A DNA stretch of 64,000 bases from Serinus canaria (taxonomy: Eukaryota > Chordata > Aves > Passeriformes > Fringillidae): assembly GCF_022539315.1 (NCBI RefSeq), contig NC_066316.1, positions 52,329,994-52,393,993 of the forward strand. The letters run 5' to 3'. Every line of letters begins with the position of its first letter. Within the stretch, counting starts at the first letter, position 1. Below, piece after piece: positions 1 through 12,400 of the stretch. The translations under genes and the position numbers were made by a program. A model generated the notes under the pieces. It searched no databases. It was not told the origin of the DNA and saw only the letters and a program-made list of their open reading frames with translations.

Positions 1-3000
1 TCAGATCGGTCTGATGAATCTCTAATTTTTTCACTTTCATAATATTGCACAAGTAGTTCTCAAAAATCTGCATGACAACACTTCCACTACTTACATCAGG
101 AGTCTTTAGGCAGCTGATAATTTTTAAAACAATGGATGTGAACATAATAGTACTCCAAAAAATTGGTGAAATGCTCTGAGTCTGTGAGAAAATGAAGGTT
201 CCTGCATAGGCCAGGCTTAATGAAGTGGAGCGAGGGAACTGACTCCAGATCATCACAAACAAAGTAAACAAACATTAGCAACAAGTGTGGGATGGAGGGA
301 AAGGTCTCAGAGGGATTCAAAGTTTTGGAATTTGCCTTTAAAGAACATTAGGGAAAGAAAACACCTTTGAAAAATACTGTGGAACAGAACTGGCTGGGGA
401 TGGAGCATGTAGAAATGGAAATGTAGGAAGAAAGCACAGTGGGGGTGTAGGGCAGTTTCTGAAGCTGAGGAATATGCACAGCAGAGGAGAAGATCTGCTC
501 TTCATGACTCACTAAATATTTGTGTTGGGACCATTTTCTTTCTATTTTCTGCCTTTCAACCACACACAGTATGTAAATTACTTTAAAAGTCCAGTGTGTA
601 CAGTACCAGAGAAACCACAATCTGTTATTAAAATGACAATGGAGATTTTTCAACGTGCTTCAAGTCTGGAAAAGTCATTCCTAGAAAAACTTGCTGAGCA
701 GCTACTTAATATGGGAAAGAGCAATGTAATGTTAAAGAATACAACATAAGAAAGCCACAGATCAGATGATAGAACCACACAAGTAGATCCATAAGCATTC
801 ATGACTAGCCATTTAAAACCATATTGATGTGTTTCTATGCAAGTTTCCTCCAGGCACAGGTAAAACCCCTGAGTCAGAGAGCACAAAGAGATGCCCATGG
901 CTGAGGGCACCCAGCACAGAGCCTGGGTGATGAATTATTGAACTCCTGTTGCCATGAATTGTTTACCTGCTTCCCTGTGTTCAAAACCGGCTTGCAAACT
1001 GTTATGGTGAATAATTCAGAGTAGCAAACAGGTTTGCAAGTGCAGAACCTATTTGGAGATAATTTGTGAGCAGAAAGAAAGCCCATCTGTGCCAAATCAG
1101 CAGGAAAGGGTTTGCCCAGCTGTGCTGTTTTTCCTGCCTCTGATGACAAAGATCCAGTATGGATAAATAAGAACAGACATTGAAACAGGAGTTGGAATCA
1201 TCTGAATACCAAACAAGTCTGAGCCCCTCAGATCTTCCATAGGTGATGACCTTGCTCCCCATTACCCAGTGCAATCTTAATGTGAACAAGCAAATCTCAT
1301 CCAAAAAACTTCTGCTGTATGTTTTGATCAGAATAACCCATATATTCATATCAACTCCTGTGATCTAAAGTTCTGAACCCTTAGCTCCAAATTTAGAGAC
1401 TGAACTGCAGCAGCTCCTGTCAGTTCTGTGTGGTTCCTTCCATTCTACTATGTAGACAGTATGCAATGGGGATTTTTGTGGGAGGAAGGTTGGTGATGAT
1501 CCCTCACAAAAACAACAGCCTCTCTTTTAAGGAAGATTTCAAGTTCTTTTTTTTTTCCTTACACTTGGGCACTGAAATTGGTAGGTGACACTGGTGAAGG
1601 CACAGCATTGCTAAGCCATTAAAAGTGAAAAAAGGACACTTAAAAATATTTTTAAATATTTTCAAATGAGAGAACTTTCTGGGGTTATTGAAAAAGTCTC
1701 TGGTTATTCCAAGGAAATGGCCTAAATGCCCAATGTGCTGCCTGTAAATTCCATGAATATGGCCTGTGACTTTTTTTGCATGGTGCCTGTTTAAAAACTG
1801 CATTCAGTTTCACAGAAAACAGAACTAGCTTTTTACTCAACCACAGCTGATATTTCAGTCTCAAGCAAAGAGACTGTGGAGGTACCCCCCCAGACTCCCC
1901 CCAAATGACTGCAGGTTCTCTGCAGACAGGTACAAATTCAATGTCATTGTCACACACCTTACTGTGACCATGGCTAAAAAATGACCCAGCTTCTTGCTCG
2001 TGTTTGGTCCATGCCATGACCTTTGCTTTGTTTGTTTTATCATTCAGCTCTGCAGCCTGCCAGAGACCATGCTGATCATCTTCCAGCAGTTCTGCACACT
2101 GGCAGAGTTGTGAGTGGGTGGAACACATAAGAAATGACCTGTTTGGATCATTTCTGCTTTGGACTCAGTACCATCCTCTTGGTTTTTCGTTATAAGCACC
2201 TGGAAAATACTCTTTTCCTGTTACATTTGCCAGTCCTGCATTACAAATCCTGGGATTAAATGTGATAGACCCTCCTCATAGCTTCTGTTATATTTAGGGC
2301 CATAAATTAATCTTGGTAACTGAGAGAATAGTAATACAATTTCACCTTTCTAAAATGCCTCTTTACACGAGCCTACAGAACTGTAAAGACCAGGCAACAA
2401 CATCCTACAAGTTGTAAGTCATCTATTGCCATCCATCATCCCAGTATAGTGCACACACTGAAATAGCCCTGTCTTTGATGTTTTGTTGAGGGGAAGGAAT
2501 TTACCCTTTCATGTGGGAGATAGATCATTGTGTGTATTATCTCACTCTGACTTTGGAAAAATTTGGAAGTTTTACATCATCTTCCATGAAGAGACCCCGT
2601 ACCAGCCATTTCAACAAGTGAGACATTCTAGTTTTACAAACACTTCTGAAATTTAGGAAGAGGCTAATTTTCTCCCTTTTGGTGGAATATTTCCCTTCTT
2701 GAGGGTCAGCAGAGTGTCTCTTTAAGAGTACTCTCCACAGTTCTCAACGCAGTAACTTTGGGCAAGAAGAGTTCTGTGTGTGTAGCATGAAGCAATCAGA
2801 CATTATTACTCACACTGGAATCTCAGATCTAACTGGGACATGGGTTCCAGGAACCCCATTGATGCTGCTGTGTCAGAACAGTCTGGCATGACTTACTGGC
2901 ACCTCTTGTACCCATCAGCTGAACTGCTGCTTCACCACCTGATGGAAGACACACATATTTTAACATCTTTTTGCAGAATTTCATTCAGTACAAGACTAGC

Positions 3001-5640
3001 CTTGGATAAAATGATCATGGAAATTTTAATCCTGAAATTCTTGCTTTAATCTTCCCCTACCTGTTTTTGCTTTGTTTGCAATTGTGGATTTCCAGAGACC
3101 CCAGAAGACTAAAATACTGCAAAATGCTTAGAAGTCTGTTTGTCTTATCCTCTTAGAGGTTTAGGTGCAAAGTGGAATATACAGCTTAAGATATAGTAGG
3201 ATCATCTACACCCTAAAAAACAAATATACCAGATAAAAGTGTATTTTATCTACATAATTGTAATCTTAAATCTCTGCTAGAATAATTTGCTATATCCTTA
3301 AACTTTCAACTGTTCTATGTGTCAGCTATCAACATGGAAAGAAACCTAATGCACAGATGAAAACACCTCTATCATATTGCAGAATTAAAGTCTAGAGATA
3401 ACCAAACATTAAATTTGTGGATTTGTGTGGATGCTCACATGTGAATGTCAGTAGGAGGTTAGAATCCTTCTGTATGGAGGCAATTAAATAAATATAGCCC
3501 TGCATATGAGAAATGTAATATATCTTTCAACAGCCCAGTTTCCTTTACCATTCATAGAAAAGAAAGTTGTCACCATAAGTTAACTTAGGAAGAAAAAAAC
3601 CAGAAACAAACACAACAACTAAAGCAAAAGAAATTGGCAACTACTTCAATTACATGAAGGATGTGGTAACTAAATTTCATTTATTTAGCTCACAAATTGA
3701 CTTTGAGGACTTTACTACGTCACGTGAACCATTGCAGACAGATGGTATACACTTTTGCATTGTAAACTGGGCTTTTACGCAGGAGGGGAACACAATTTCC
3801 TTTGATAAAATTAATGAGATTCACCAGAGGCAGACAGGAAAACTTTTATGTTCCTGTTTACAAGTGACTCCAAAGAGGTAACTCGAGTTTCTCAAAACAA
3901 ACCATTTAAAAATAACTTTTCAAGGTAAGAAAAATGAATGTGCCAAATTGCATGCAAAAAAAATCCTGAGAAATTAATGACAGAAGTCATCTAATACAAC
4001 AAGCTGACCTTCTGGAAGCCTTTCCTTGGGTTGACAAAGGGATCATTAGGCCATCTACCTTGCCTTTGGCTCCCACTGCACAATTCAGCCTGGTTCTCTG
4101 CATAAGCCCCACTCGGTTGTCTTCAACACCATGCTTTGTGTGGAACCTGGATTTGGGGGTGTCAGACAAAGAGCCCTTCCTTCAGTGCTTCAACATCCAG
4201 GAGTGTTGCAATGCTGTTCTTTCTTTGCAAGGGCACTCTTGAGTTAAAATGCAACATGTCTGTGTTTCCCAAGTTCATTGGTTTTTTCCACACCTTTTGT
4301 TGGAGACGGCTTTCTGTGATTTCCATCTTATCTTTTGGATCTCTTTCCAGCTCTCTCACATCACACAGCATCTTTTTAAAGGAGAGACAACAGCACTGGA
4401 TATGGGACAGCACTTTTTGTCTGATAAAAAGCACAGTGAGGCAATGGGATTTCTACCTACCCTTTTCTACTTGCACAGCTGTATGTACATATCAATCCCT
4501 TTTCCACCAGCACTAGCTCACTAGGAGCTCATGCTGAATTTCTCCAAGCTCCTCTATGGAGTGCCTGTCAAAGATACATTCCTTGGCCGTGTAGGTTGTG
4601 TTGTTCCATCCTCTGACTTTTTTCTCATTTTGACCCTATTGAAACCTGTTTGAAAGACCTGAGTTTGTTAAATAATCCAGATAACTCTGTGACTGCCTTG
4701 TTCTCATCATCACTCCGTTAATATTTACTGTCTAAAATTGCTGCCAGTGGTGATTTATTTAGTCTTTTTAAAGCTGTTTGAAAAAATAATTCTTTAGATT
4801 CCTGATCAAAACTCTGAAGAGCCTCCTTGCAGCTCACCAACATCTTCATTAAATGCTAGTGCTGCTTGGACAATTGATCTGCTTTTCATTTAGCTCTTCA
4901 TCTGTTTGTGCCTTATTAATTTTGTGCTGTACTCACTTTTTTCTCTTACTAAATCAAGTACCTAGCAGAAGTCTATTACACTCAAACCTCTGGCAATTCA
5001 ATGCATAATCATAGAAAATGAGGAAAGAAAAGAGCTGTTTACCAGGACCTATTTTCTATTAAAAAAACATGAAGACTAGCATTAGTTGTATTCTCCATGT
5101 ATTAGCTGACAATCACAAGTCTTCTGCCTACCACACAGGCAGCAGCAACTTCTTGTGCTCCTTTTGTGTCCTTGGTTATGGGTCCCACACTAACAAACAC
5201 ACTTCTCCATCCTTGAAACACCACCACAGTGCTAACACATGCAAAGATCAGCTAGCCGGACATCACTTCAACCCCTCTAGGATTTTCCTCTAGGATTTCC
5301 AGACCACTAGGAAATGATCATTTCACCATGTCTTGCTAATATATGTTCTTTCGGTGAGCCTTGTGTCCTCCTGTGATATATATGCATCTCCCTGCTTATT
5401 TCTAGATGCTGCATAGTAATAGCTATTAGGTGCTCAAGTTTTTGGGGGCTTTTATTTTTTCATTTTTGGCAATAGTTACTTGTTTGCTCTAGCATTAAGC
5501 TTGTATCACTGCTTGGATGATGCTTATGCTTTAAGGAAGACAAATTAGGAATTTGTTCGTTTTGCCCTAGAGCTATATGCACTATGTCCGTTTTCCCCCA
5601 TCTTCCTCAAAAGTTTATCCCTTTGATTCTGTCCCTTCTG
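1..5640. other. Upstream non-coding DNA, no recognised gene
   Basis: This stretch is AT-rich, ordinary-looking vertebrate sequence upstream of the PHACTR2 promoter. Open frames on both strands are short (at most about 147 codons), and I recognise no protein family in any of them. None shows a convincing splice or promoter context. I see no tRNA, rRNA or clear transposon end. It could be intergenic, or it could be an intron of a longer PHACTR2 transcript that starts at a more distal promoter, since mammalian PHACTR2 has alternative first exons. The sequence alone cannot decide between these. Confidence 0.6.
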
Positions 5641-6200
5641 GTCACCTGTTACGGCAGAGTGCTGTCTGGATACCGCTGTCTTCGACTATCTTCTTTCTTC
5701 CAAAACTGAAAGTAGTCCTGTCTCCGATTATGTACTTGTGTTAGTGGCGAGCGTCGGGCACTTTTCCGGAGCTCACCGACAGCCAAACGAGCCTGGTCAG
5801 GATCCCATGCCCTGCCCGGGCGCACCTTTTCCACTTGTGACCGCAGCGCAGCCTGAAAACTGCTCCCAACAGCAAAGCACCTCAAGCAGGGCGATGGGAT
5901 CGCTCCCTGAGGCTGTTTCAAGTTTCCCCTGTACCTTCAGACGGGATGAGAAGGGGTGGGAATAACTCCGTGTTTGGACTAAGGCTATGGAGCAGGGCGG
6001 GGGTAGGCAGGGACCGGGACGCCAGCGGCGCGGGAAGCCCCGCCAGTAGAGCACAGTCCTTCCCGTGTAGCTAAAGAAGGGGGGGGTTATGTCTTTGATA
6101 TATAGATATCTTTTTTTTTTAATTTTCAAATTTCTTAAAGACCTCTGCCATCCCGGCGCTGCTCCGCGCGGGGCAGAGGCGGGAGCGGCGCGCAGCCCCC

Positions 6201-6259
6201 GGGCCGGGCGGGGCCGGGGCGGTGCTGGGGCGGAGCGGGGCGGGGGTGAGGGGCCGGGG
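6201..6259 (+). promoter_or_regulatory. Four phased GC boxes in a G-run cluster
   Basis: The hexamer GGGCGG, the core Sp1/KLF site, occurs at 6206, 6217, 6228 and 6238. The spacings are 11, 11 and 10 bp, about one DNA helical turn. The same 59 bp contains nine runs of three to five G on the + strand, so it could also fold as a G-quadruplex. It lies about 190-240 bp upstream of the start codon, a plausible core-promoter position. The motif positions are read directly; the binding role is inferred from known Sp1 biology. Confidence 0.7.
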
Positions 6260-6288
6260 CCGCGGCGGTGGCCGGGCAGCTCGGCGGG

Positions 6289-6426
6289 ATGACAGGCAGC
6301 AGCCGCCGGCCCGCAGCCGGAGCAGCCGCCCCCCGCCAGCCGGCGGGGAGCGCGGGCCCGGCCAGCACCGGGATGTGCCCTCTGGAGCAGCCGCGGCGGA
6401 GGCTGCGCGCCCCGCGGGCGGCGTGA
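6289..6426 (+). other. Upstream ORF in the PHACTR2 leader (45 codons)
   Basis: An ATG at 6289 opens a 45-codon frame, rich in Ala, Arg and Pro, that ends at a TGA at 6424-6426. A second in-frame ATG lies at 6373. The stop is 18 nt before the PHACTR2 start at 6445, and both are in the same frame, so the TGA is all that prevents an N-terminal extension. If the transcript begins upstream of 6289, scanning ribosomes would meet this uORF first, and it could damp or regulate translation. I do not recognise the peptide, and this may be chance in GC-rich leader sequence. Confidence 0.5.
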
Positions 6427-6444
6427 GCGCCTCCCGGCCGAGCC

Positions 6445-6487
6445 ATGGGCCAGACCTCGGTCTCCACGCTGCCCGAGCCGGCCGGCG
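6445..6487 (+). CDS. PHACTR2 coding exon 1 (residues 1-14 and part of 15)
   Basis: The exon encodes [14 protein letters not shown] and gives the first base of the Val-15 codon, then splices at a consensus GTGAGT donor at 6488. The start has a good Kozak context, with G at -3 and G at +4. The peptide matches the [10 protein letters not shown]-terminus of one mammalian PHACTR2 isoform, which confirms the start. The Gly-2 in a short MGQxS context resembles an N-myristoylation signal, but I only note that. The other known mammalian N-terminus, a very short MDNA exon, was not found in the window. Confidence 0.9.
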
Positions 6488-9400
6488 GTGAGTACCGGAG
6501 GCAGCGGGGCGGGCGGGGGGCTCCCGCCGGTGGTCCGTGGTGGCGGCAGGGGAGCCGCGGTCCCCGGGCGGGCGGAGCGGTGCCCGCGGTCCCGGGGCCG
6601 CCGCCGCCTCTGCCCCGTTCCTTCGGAGCGCAGCGGAACGGGAGGGGCGGCCGCTCCCGGCGCTGCACTGCCCGGCTCGGGGGCCCCGGGGGGCGAGAGG
6701 CTCCGCCGTGCCTCCCACCTTCCCTGAGGCTCGGGGCTCCTTCTTTTCCCGTTATTAAATAAATAAGTACGAAAGCTTCCCCTTCGTAGGGAAAGGGAAG
6801 GAGCTCTGGCACCTCGCCCAGGAGCGCGGCTAGTAACCCGCCCAGCTGGTTGCTTTTAGCTGCAGGACATTTTATGTGTAAGCAGACTGTTGAAAATAAA
6901 TAAATAGCGTGTGAGTGGAACTGTTTCGGGTCCTTTTCCCCGCCACCTCCATCCTCCCATTCCCATCCCCACAATAAAGCAGTCCTGGCTGTTCGCAACT
7001 TTTTGAAGGTTGTACGCGCTTCTCGGGAATGTTGTTAAGATAAGCCGGTGTGTTTTAGTTACTGAAGAGTGGGTTTCTTCCCACAATAATAGGATGTAGA
7101 ATCTGAATTAACTTCAGCGAGATTTGAAGTTTCCTGCGAAATTCCTGTGTGCCTGTTTTTCCTCAATGCCTGTTTCCTTTACATCCACAAAACAACCCCA
7201 AAAAACAAACCAAACAAACAAAAAAAAACCACAAAAAAAAAAAAAAAAAAAACAAAAAAAACAAACAACCAAACAAAAAAACCCCAACTAACAAAATCCT
7301 GTTGTGGACTTAATGCTGAAGACTGAACTTTATCCTTAATTTGCTTATTGCTATTAATGTGGGAATGTTTTGTCAAATGGGAGACAGTGCAACAATCTTT
7401 CTCTTTTCCCCTTTTATTTTTCCTTCATTGCTGTTTCAGAGGATAGTTTTAGTACTAACACATAATTTTTAGACAAACTTGGTTATATTCCTAGTCACAC
7501 CATCCCAGTCAAAACCTTGGATGGCTTTCTCACCTGTCAAACATTGTGTGAAAGAAAAATTGGACCATTTCCAATAAATGTTACCATCCTGTTGAAGGTT
7601 TCACCCAGCAGCCAGTGTGTTAGGATTGTTTCAAGGTAGTCATCGAAAAGCAGATGTAAGGAAACAGATGGACCGGTTAAATTTTTTGTTAAACTTCCTG
7701 TACAAAAAAAGTGACCAAACTCTTAAGTGCAAAAGTCCATTGTGAGAGCATTTTGCCTTGGGGGGGCCCTGTATCTTGACTAAGGATAACTGTGGTGCCT
7801 GTGTTTGCTTGGCTGGATGATAGTGGACAATAATTGGGCTGAATTTCTAACTTTACCTCAAAGAAAAAAAATCACTGTTGAATTCTTTCCTGATTGAAAA
7901 AAAAATTTTGATCAGGAGCAGTGAGAGACAGGTATCTGAAGATGTAAGTTTTGATGATGCTGCCTCAATATTGCCAAGTAAATTTTAGTTATCTTCATTT
8001 TAAGAGCGCTGCAGTTTGTGATGAGACAGTGGCAGTGCCTCTGGGAGGTTTCTGGCAAAGTAATTCCACTGCATTTTTATCTCTGTTGAAATTGTTGGGA
8101 GGGTATATCCTGAACAAGAAACTGTAGGGGCAAGTGGGTTTCTGGGTGGCATGGATTCTTGGGGGTGCACTCCTTTGTTTTCTCTAGTCTGTTTTACTGA
8201 CATGATCTGGACACTTAATCCACTGTGAAGTTTGGGGGGCCCTATCCATCTGTGATCAGGGCAGGAGAATGACTTTCACTGGTTCCTGTTCCATGGGTTG
8301 CCCTTTAGGCAAGCAAGCCTAAAATCTTCATTGATGTTGGCGTTCCAGGCAGCTCCAAGCCATTTAAGTCTTTGACAGCTGCTAGAGATTAGAGTTGAAG
8401 GAGATATCTGTCTTGCACACGCAGGGGCTACAAATCTGTTTTAGTGCTACGGAATCAATAGTGCATTCAGATCCCCAGTGAGCCACACAAAAGCAGCTGT
8501 GAGGAGTTGCTTGCCTGTTTGCTCCCTTTTCCTCCAGCCATGCCAGCCTGGAAGGCTCAGACCCTGCCCCAGGAGCCCTGTTGTGCTCTGCCGGGCTCAG
8601 AGGGGCTGTTGGCTCTGTGCAGGGGAGGGCACCACTAGAAAATCACCACGGGGCCTTTGGGTAGACTGGTCAAGTGAACATGGTTTGATGTAACAAACTG
8701 AAATAAAAGATTTATCCTGAAAGTCACAGAGTGACTTAGAAGAGATAAAATAAATACATAACGCAGTACTCAGGATGGACCTCAGCCAGTGTCCTGAAGG
8801 GCTGGGTTTTTAAGCTTTGCTTTAAGTTAAAGGTTTTACTCTCAGAAATGTAAATATATGTTGAAGCACTTAAACAGATCAAGATCCTAGTGTCACTTTC
8901 TCATTGGGTTAAGGGCAGGACTGAGGCCTAATCATAAAATTCAAAGTCCTTCTCGACTGGGCAGATGTAGACTCATACCAGATGGGTTAGCATGCCTATA
9001 AAGAGAGGAAGAACTTCAGATTTTCATACTCCATTGGAACTTTCTGTAACCATCCTGTCGTGCTAGAGTTTGCCATCAGCTGTGTGTGAGTGGGTGTTGA
9101 AGTGTTTTGGACAGGAGGATCTGGGCTTTAATCATCTCTCATAACTATGGGTGGTAGATGGGCAGCAAAGCAGGCCTTGGATTGCCTGGTTGGTGTCCAT
9201 AGGCAGCTTTTGCTCCTTCTGCCAGGTTACAGCTTTCCACTCATTTAGATTTTTTTTTTTTAAAGTTTGTTATTTGCCGTGGTTAGAAAATGTGAACAAA
9301 CATCAATTGCAACAGGAGCTTGGGAAGACAGTATAGATAGTGTGGATAACAAGGAGCACATATCCTTGTTCATTTTCTTTCCTCTTCTCTGATTTTCCCA

Positions 9401-12400
9401 CGCCTGGCAGGACTTGATTATCGTGACCTCTCCCCATTTACTGGCTGGAGTTGAGTGCTTTTGGGGGTTATCAGCCATTGTGTGCAAAAGCTATCTCTTC
9501 TGCTTTCTGATCTAGAGCTTATCAAAGGGCAGCAGAGCTGTGCACTTTTTTCTGTTAGTTTTGGTTTGTTTTTTTTTTTTTCCTTTTGGATTTCTTCTTT
9601 GATAGTTTAGTACCAGCCATAGCACAGAGAAACAAACAGTGGAGACATGATCAGCATATTGGGAAGGTAACATTTCAAAGCAGAACTAGCTAGGTGGGAA
9701 AAGATTTTTGTTGTTTCTTGAGCAGTGATGCCTTTTCAATAATGAAATTTCCAGTAAAAACAGACCTTGTTAGTGTTCCTAGGAATAGGTCAGGCAGCTC
9801 AGCCTGGAATGTGGAGCACAAGCGGAGGGTATGGGAAGGGGTAGGACAAGTTGCAAAAGGAAGGTCCCGGGAAACTCTTGCCCCACTGGTCAGGGTGCTC
9901 CTTGGGGCCAGCTGAAGATGGGGGTCAGAGCCCTGTGCTGACCTGCTGTTCCAAGGATGAGATCTGCAGGGCTGCTCCTCTGGGCTGGGGGAGTTCCCCT
10001 CCTCACATACGTTTGCAGAAACAGAGCACAAACTGTCTGGCTTGCATTTCATCCTTTTACAGACACACTGGATTTTTTTTTTTTTTTTTCAAGGGCATGA
10101 AAATGTACTTCAACAGCACAGGAAAACCATTTCCCACCCAGCTCCCCCCATGAGATGAAAGCAGTCACTGGTAGGATCCTGTTGTTTGTTGACCTTGGCA
10201 CTCGGTGAAATGATTCTCATAGGTCAGAAGTGAACATGTTTCTCAGACTGCTGCTTTTCATCTCTCTTGGCTTTGTGGGATTTCCTGTTCATGGACTAGG
10301 AAACAGCAGCTTCACCTGCGTCTGTGCAGAGCAACTGTAATTGTGTTAGCTGGGAGAGCTTGTCATAATCCAGAAATGAAATGGAAAACTAATATTTGCT
10401 TCAGCACTTCTAGGTGCTGCTAAACAAACTAATTGGTTATCCATGGGGAAATTCCAAGACTTGTCTAGTAGAAGTTGTTACTCCATTAGTGCTCTGCATT
10501 AGTAGCTGCTTGTGAGCCTTACTGAGGGCACTGTTGTGGAGCAAGCCCTCCTGTTCCTGAGGAGCTGGACATGGAGTTGCTCAGCCATAGACCTAAATTC
10601 TCATCCTGACTCAGTCCACTCCGTCTCTGAATGTGCAGAAAAGCCCTCAGAGTAATAATTCTTAAAGGGTTTAAAAAGGAAATTGTTTTTTCTCCTCTGG
10701 CTATTTTTTCCTTTGTAAAGTGGAAGAACTTTGAAACTCCTTGCACTTTACAGGAAGGCATTTCAAAGCACTTCAGGTGCAGTGAGCTCCTCCCAACACA
10801 CCTGTCAGCTGGTCATTTCAGGAAAGCAGAGCTATTGAGATGAAATGGGAAGTTCCATTTGATGTGAAGCCCTTAATGACTTGTCCACAGCCACAAAGGA
10901 CATTCTTAACAGAGAGCCTCATCTTCCTTATTTTTTTTCCCTGCGATTTAAATTGGTTGAGGACTTTGAGGCTGAACTCTCATAAGACTACGTTGGGAAT
11001 CCTATTCATTTCTCCCTGTTTTTTTTAAGCTTTTTTAAGTTATGCAGGAGTTTTAAGTTCAATGTAACGGTGTACTGTTTTCATTTGGTGCTAAATTTCT
11101 ATCCAAAGCTATTCAGCTATTTTTGGGAAACTCTTCACCCTGCCAGTGTTGTCAGATGGGACTACAGTTGTGACAGCTTCAGAATTTGGGTTAATTAAGT
11201 ATGTAATCTGCTTTCGACTTCAGGCTGATTGAGTGGATATTTTGGATGCCTGGTCAAAGGTATAAAAAGCCCATGTTTTTGGAGAGAATGGGTAGCCATG
11301 AAGGTGCCTGCTACTAATGGGAACTGCAAGAGCTCTTTTTAAAAGTTGATGTTTGTGTTTCTTGCGCTGAAATATGAAAAGCAACGGCAACTGCTGGAAG
11401 CGTAGGTCTCGTCATGCACCCAACACCGTGATTCTGATTTGAGCTGTTGGTGAGGGTCTGAATGTCAGCATGTGGAATGAATCACTATTTATAGAGAAAA
11501 AATTACGCACCTTTCAAGTGCGGCAGGTTCATGGAATACGGAGTGTACGTGCTGCTCCGTGACCCACCCGAGCAGAGCGGTGCCCCCGCGGCTCCTGGGC
11601 TGCAGCAATTCCTCCCTGCAGAGGAGGCTGCAACCTGAGCCTGCACCCTGGGGCTTGGCCAGGAACATGGGTCTCATAAGGACACGGGGCACCAACCACA
11701 CCACGGGAAGCACGTGTGTGTGAAAACAGAGGTGCAGTGCTCAACAGGTTGGTGTCTCACCTCTTCTCCCTCCGAGGCTGCTCCAGGGATGACCAGAATT
11801 TCTGCTCGTTTAGCTGCCAGGGTACGTGACCTTTCATGTCAGGCATGCTGGCTGAGATATCCTCATGTGCTGGTGTTTGGGAGCCACTAATCACCTGTTC
11901 GCAGCGTTAATCATCAACTTCCTCATCTGCCATGAGGAGAACAGGAGCTCCCGGGCAGGGGCAGAGCCTCTGCTGGCTGCCTATGTTTGTGCGGGGGTTG
12001 TCTTCTCAGATGACCACCCCGATACTTCCCCCAGATGAAAAGCTCCTGGAAGATCTTGTTTCCTGCTGAGCCCCCTGTGCTAAGCCCCACCGACAACTGA
12101 TCCCACGCCGCTGGATCCCAGCCACCCCTTGGATCAGTTGTCCTTCCTTCCTAGATCCTCCTCCTTGGCTTTCTTGCTCCTGAGTAATTTCTCCTGAGTA
12201 AGTAATATGGCCTCATCCTTAGGTGGTGTTTTCTGTTACAGCTTTCAAAATGCTTTCCAGTCCTTTTTATTTAATTCCTTGGTTCAAATGGGAAAATTTA
12301 TCAGAAGTAAGCAGGACAGCACTTGAGATAGCCAGGAGGAAACCAAAGAGCTCTCAAATCCTCATCAGTGTTTACGCCACATCAAATAGTGCAGCCTATT

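Larger units (their letters stand above)
5640..6720 (+). promoter_or_regulatory. CpG island promoter of PHACTR2 with upstream shore
   Basis: CpG dinucleotides are rare in the first 5.6 kb, become frequent from about 5640, and are extremely dense between 6140 and 6720. That core spans the 5' untranslated region, the first coding exon and the start of intron 1. No TATA box is placed convincingly. The AT-rich stretch ending near 6140 (with nine T at 6112-6120) marks the upstream edge of the core. This is the usual picture of a TATA-less, broadly initiating, widely expressed vertebrate promoter. I expect the transcription start somewhere between about 6140 and 6300, but this is inferred. Confidence 0.85.

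Noticed and set aside
1..6000. Possible exons of a neighbouring gene such as FUCA2, which lies upstream of PHACTR2 in mammals
   Set aside because: I examined the open frames for hydrolase-like segments and found none. The window probably does not reach the neighbour.
6119..6998. Long open frames on the - strand (199 and 287 codons) antisense to the promoter
   Set aside because: They lie across the CpG island, where stop codons are rare because of base composition. The translations are Ala/Pro/Arg-rich low-complexity with no family resemblance, and the + strand there is clearly the PHACTR2 leader and exon 1.
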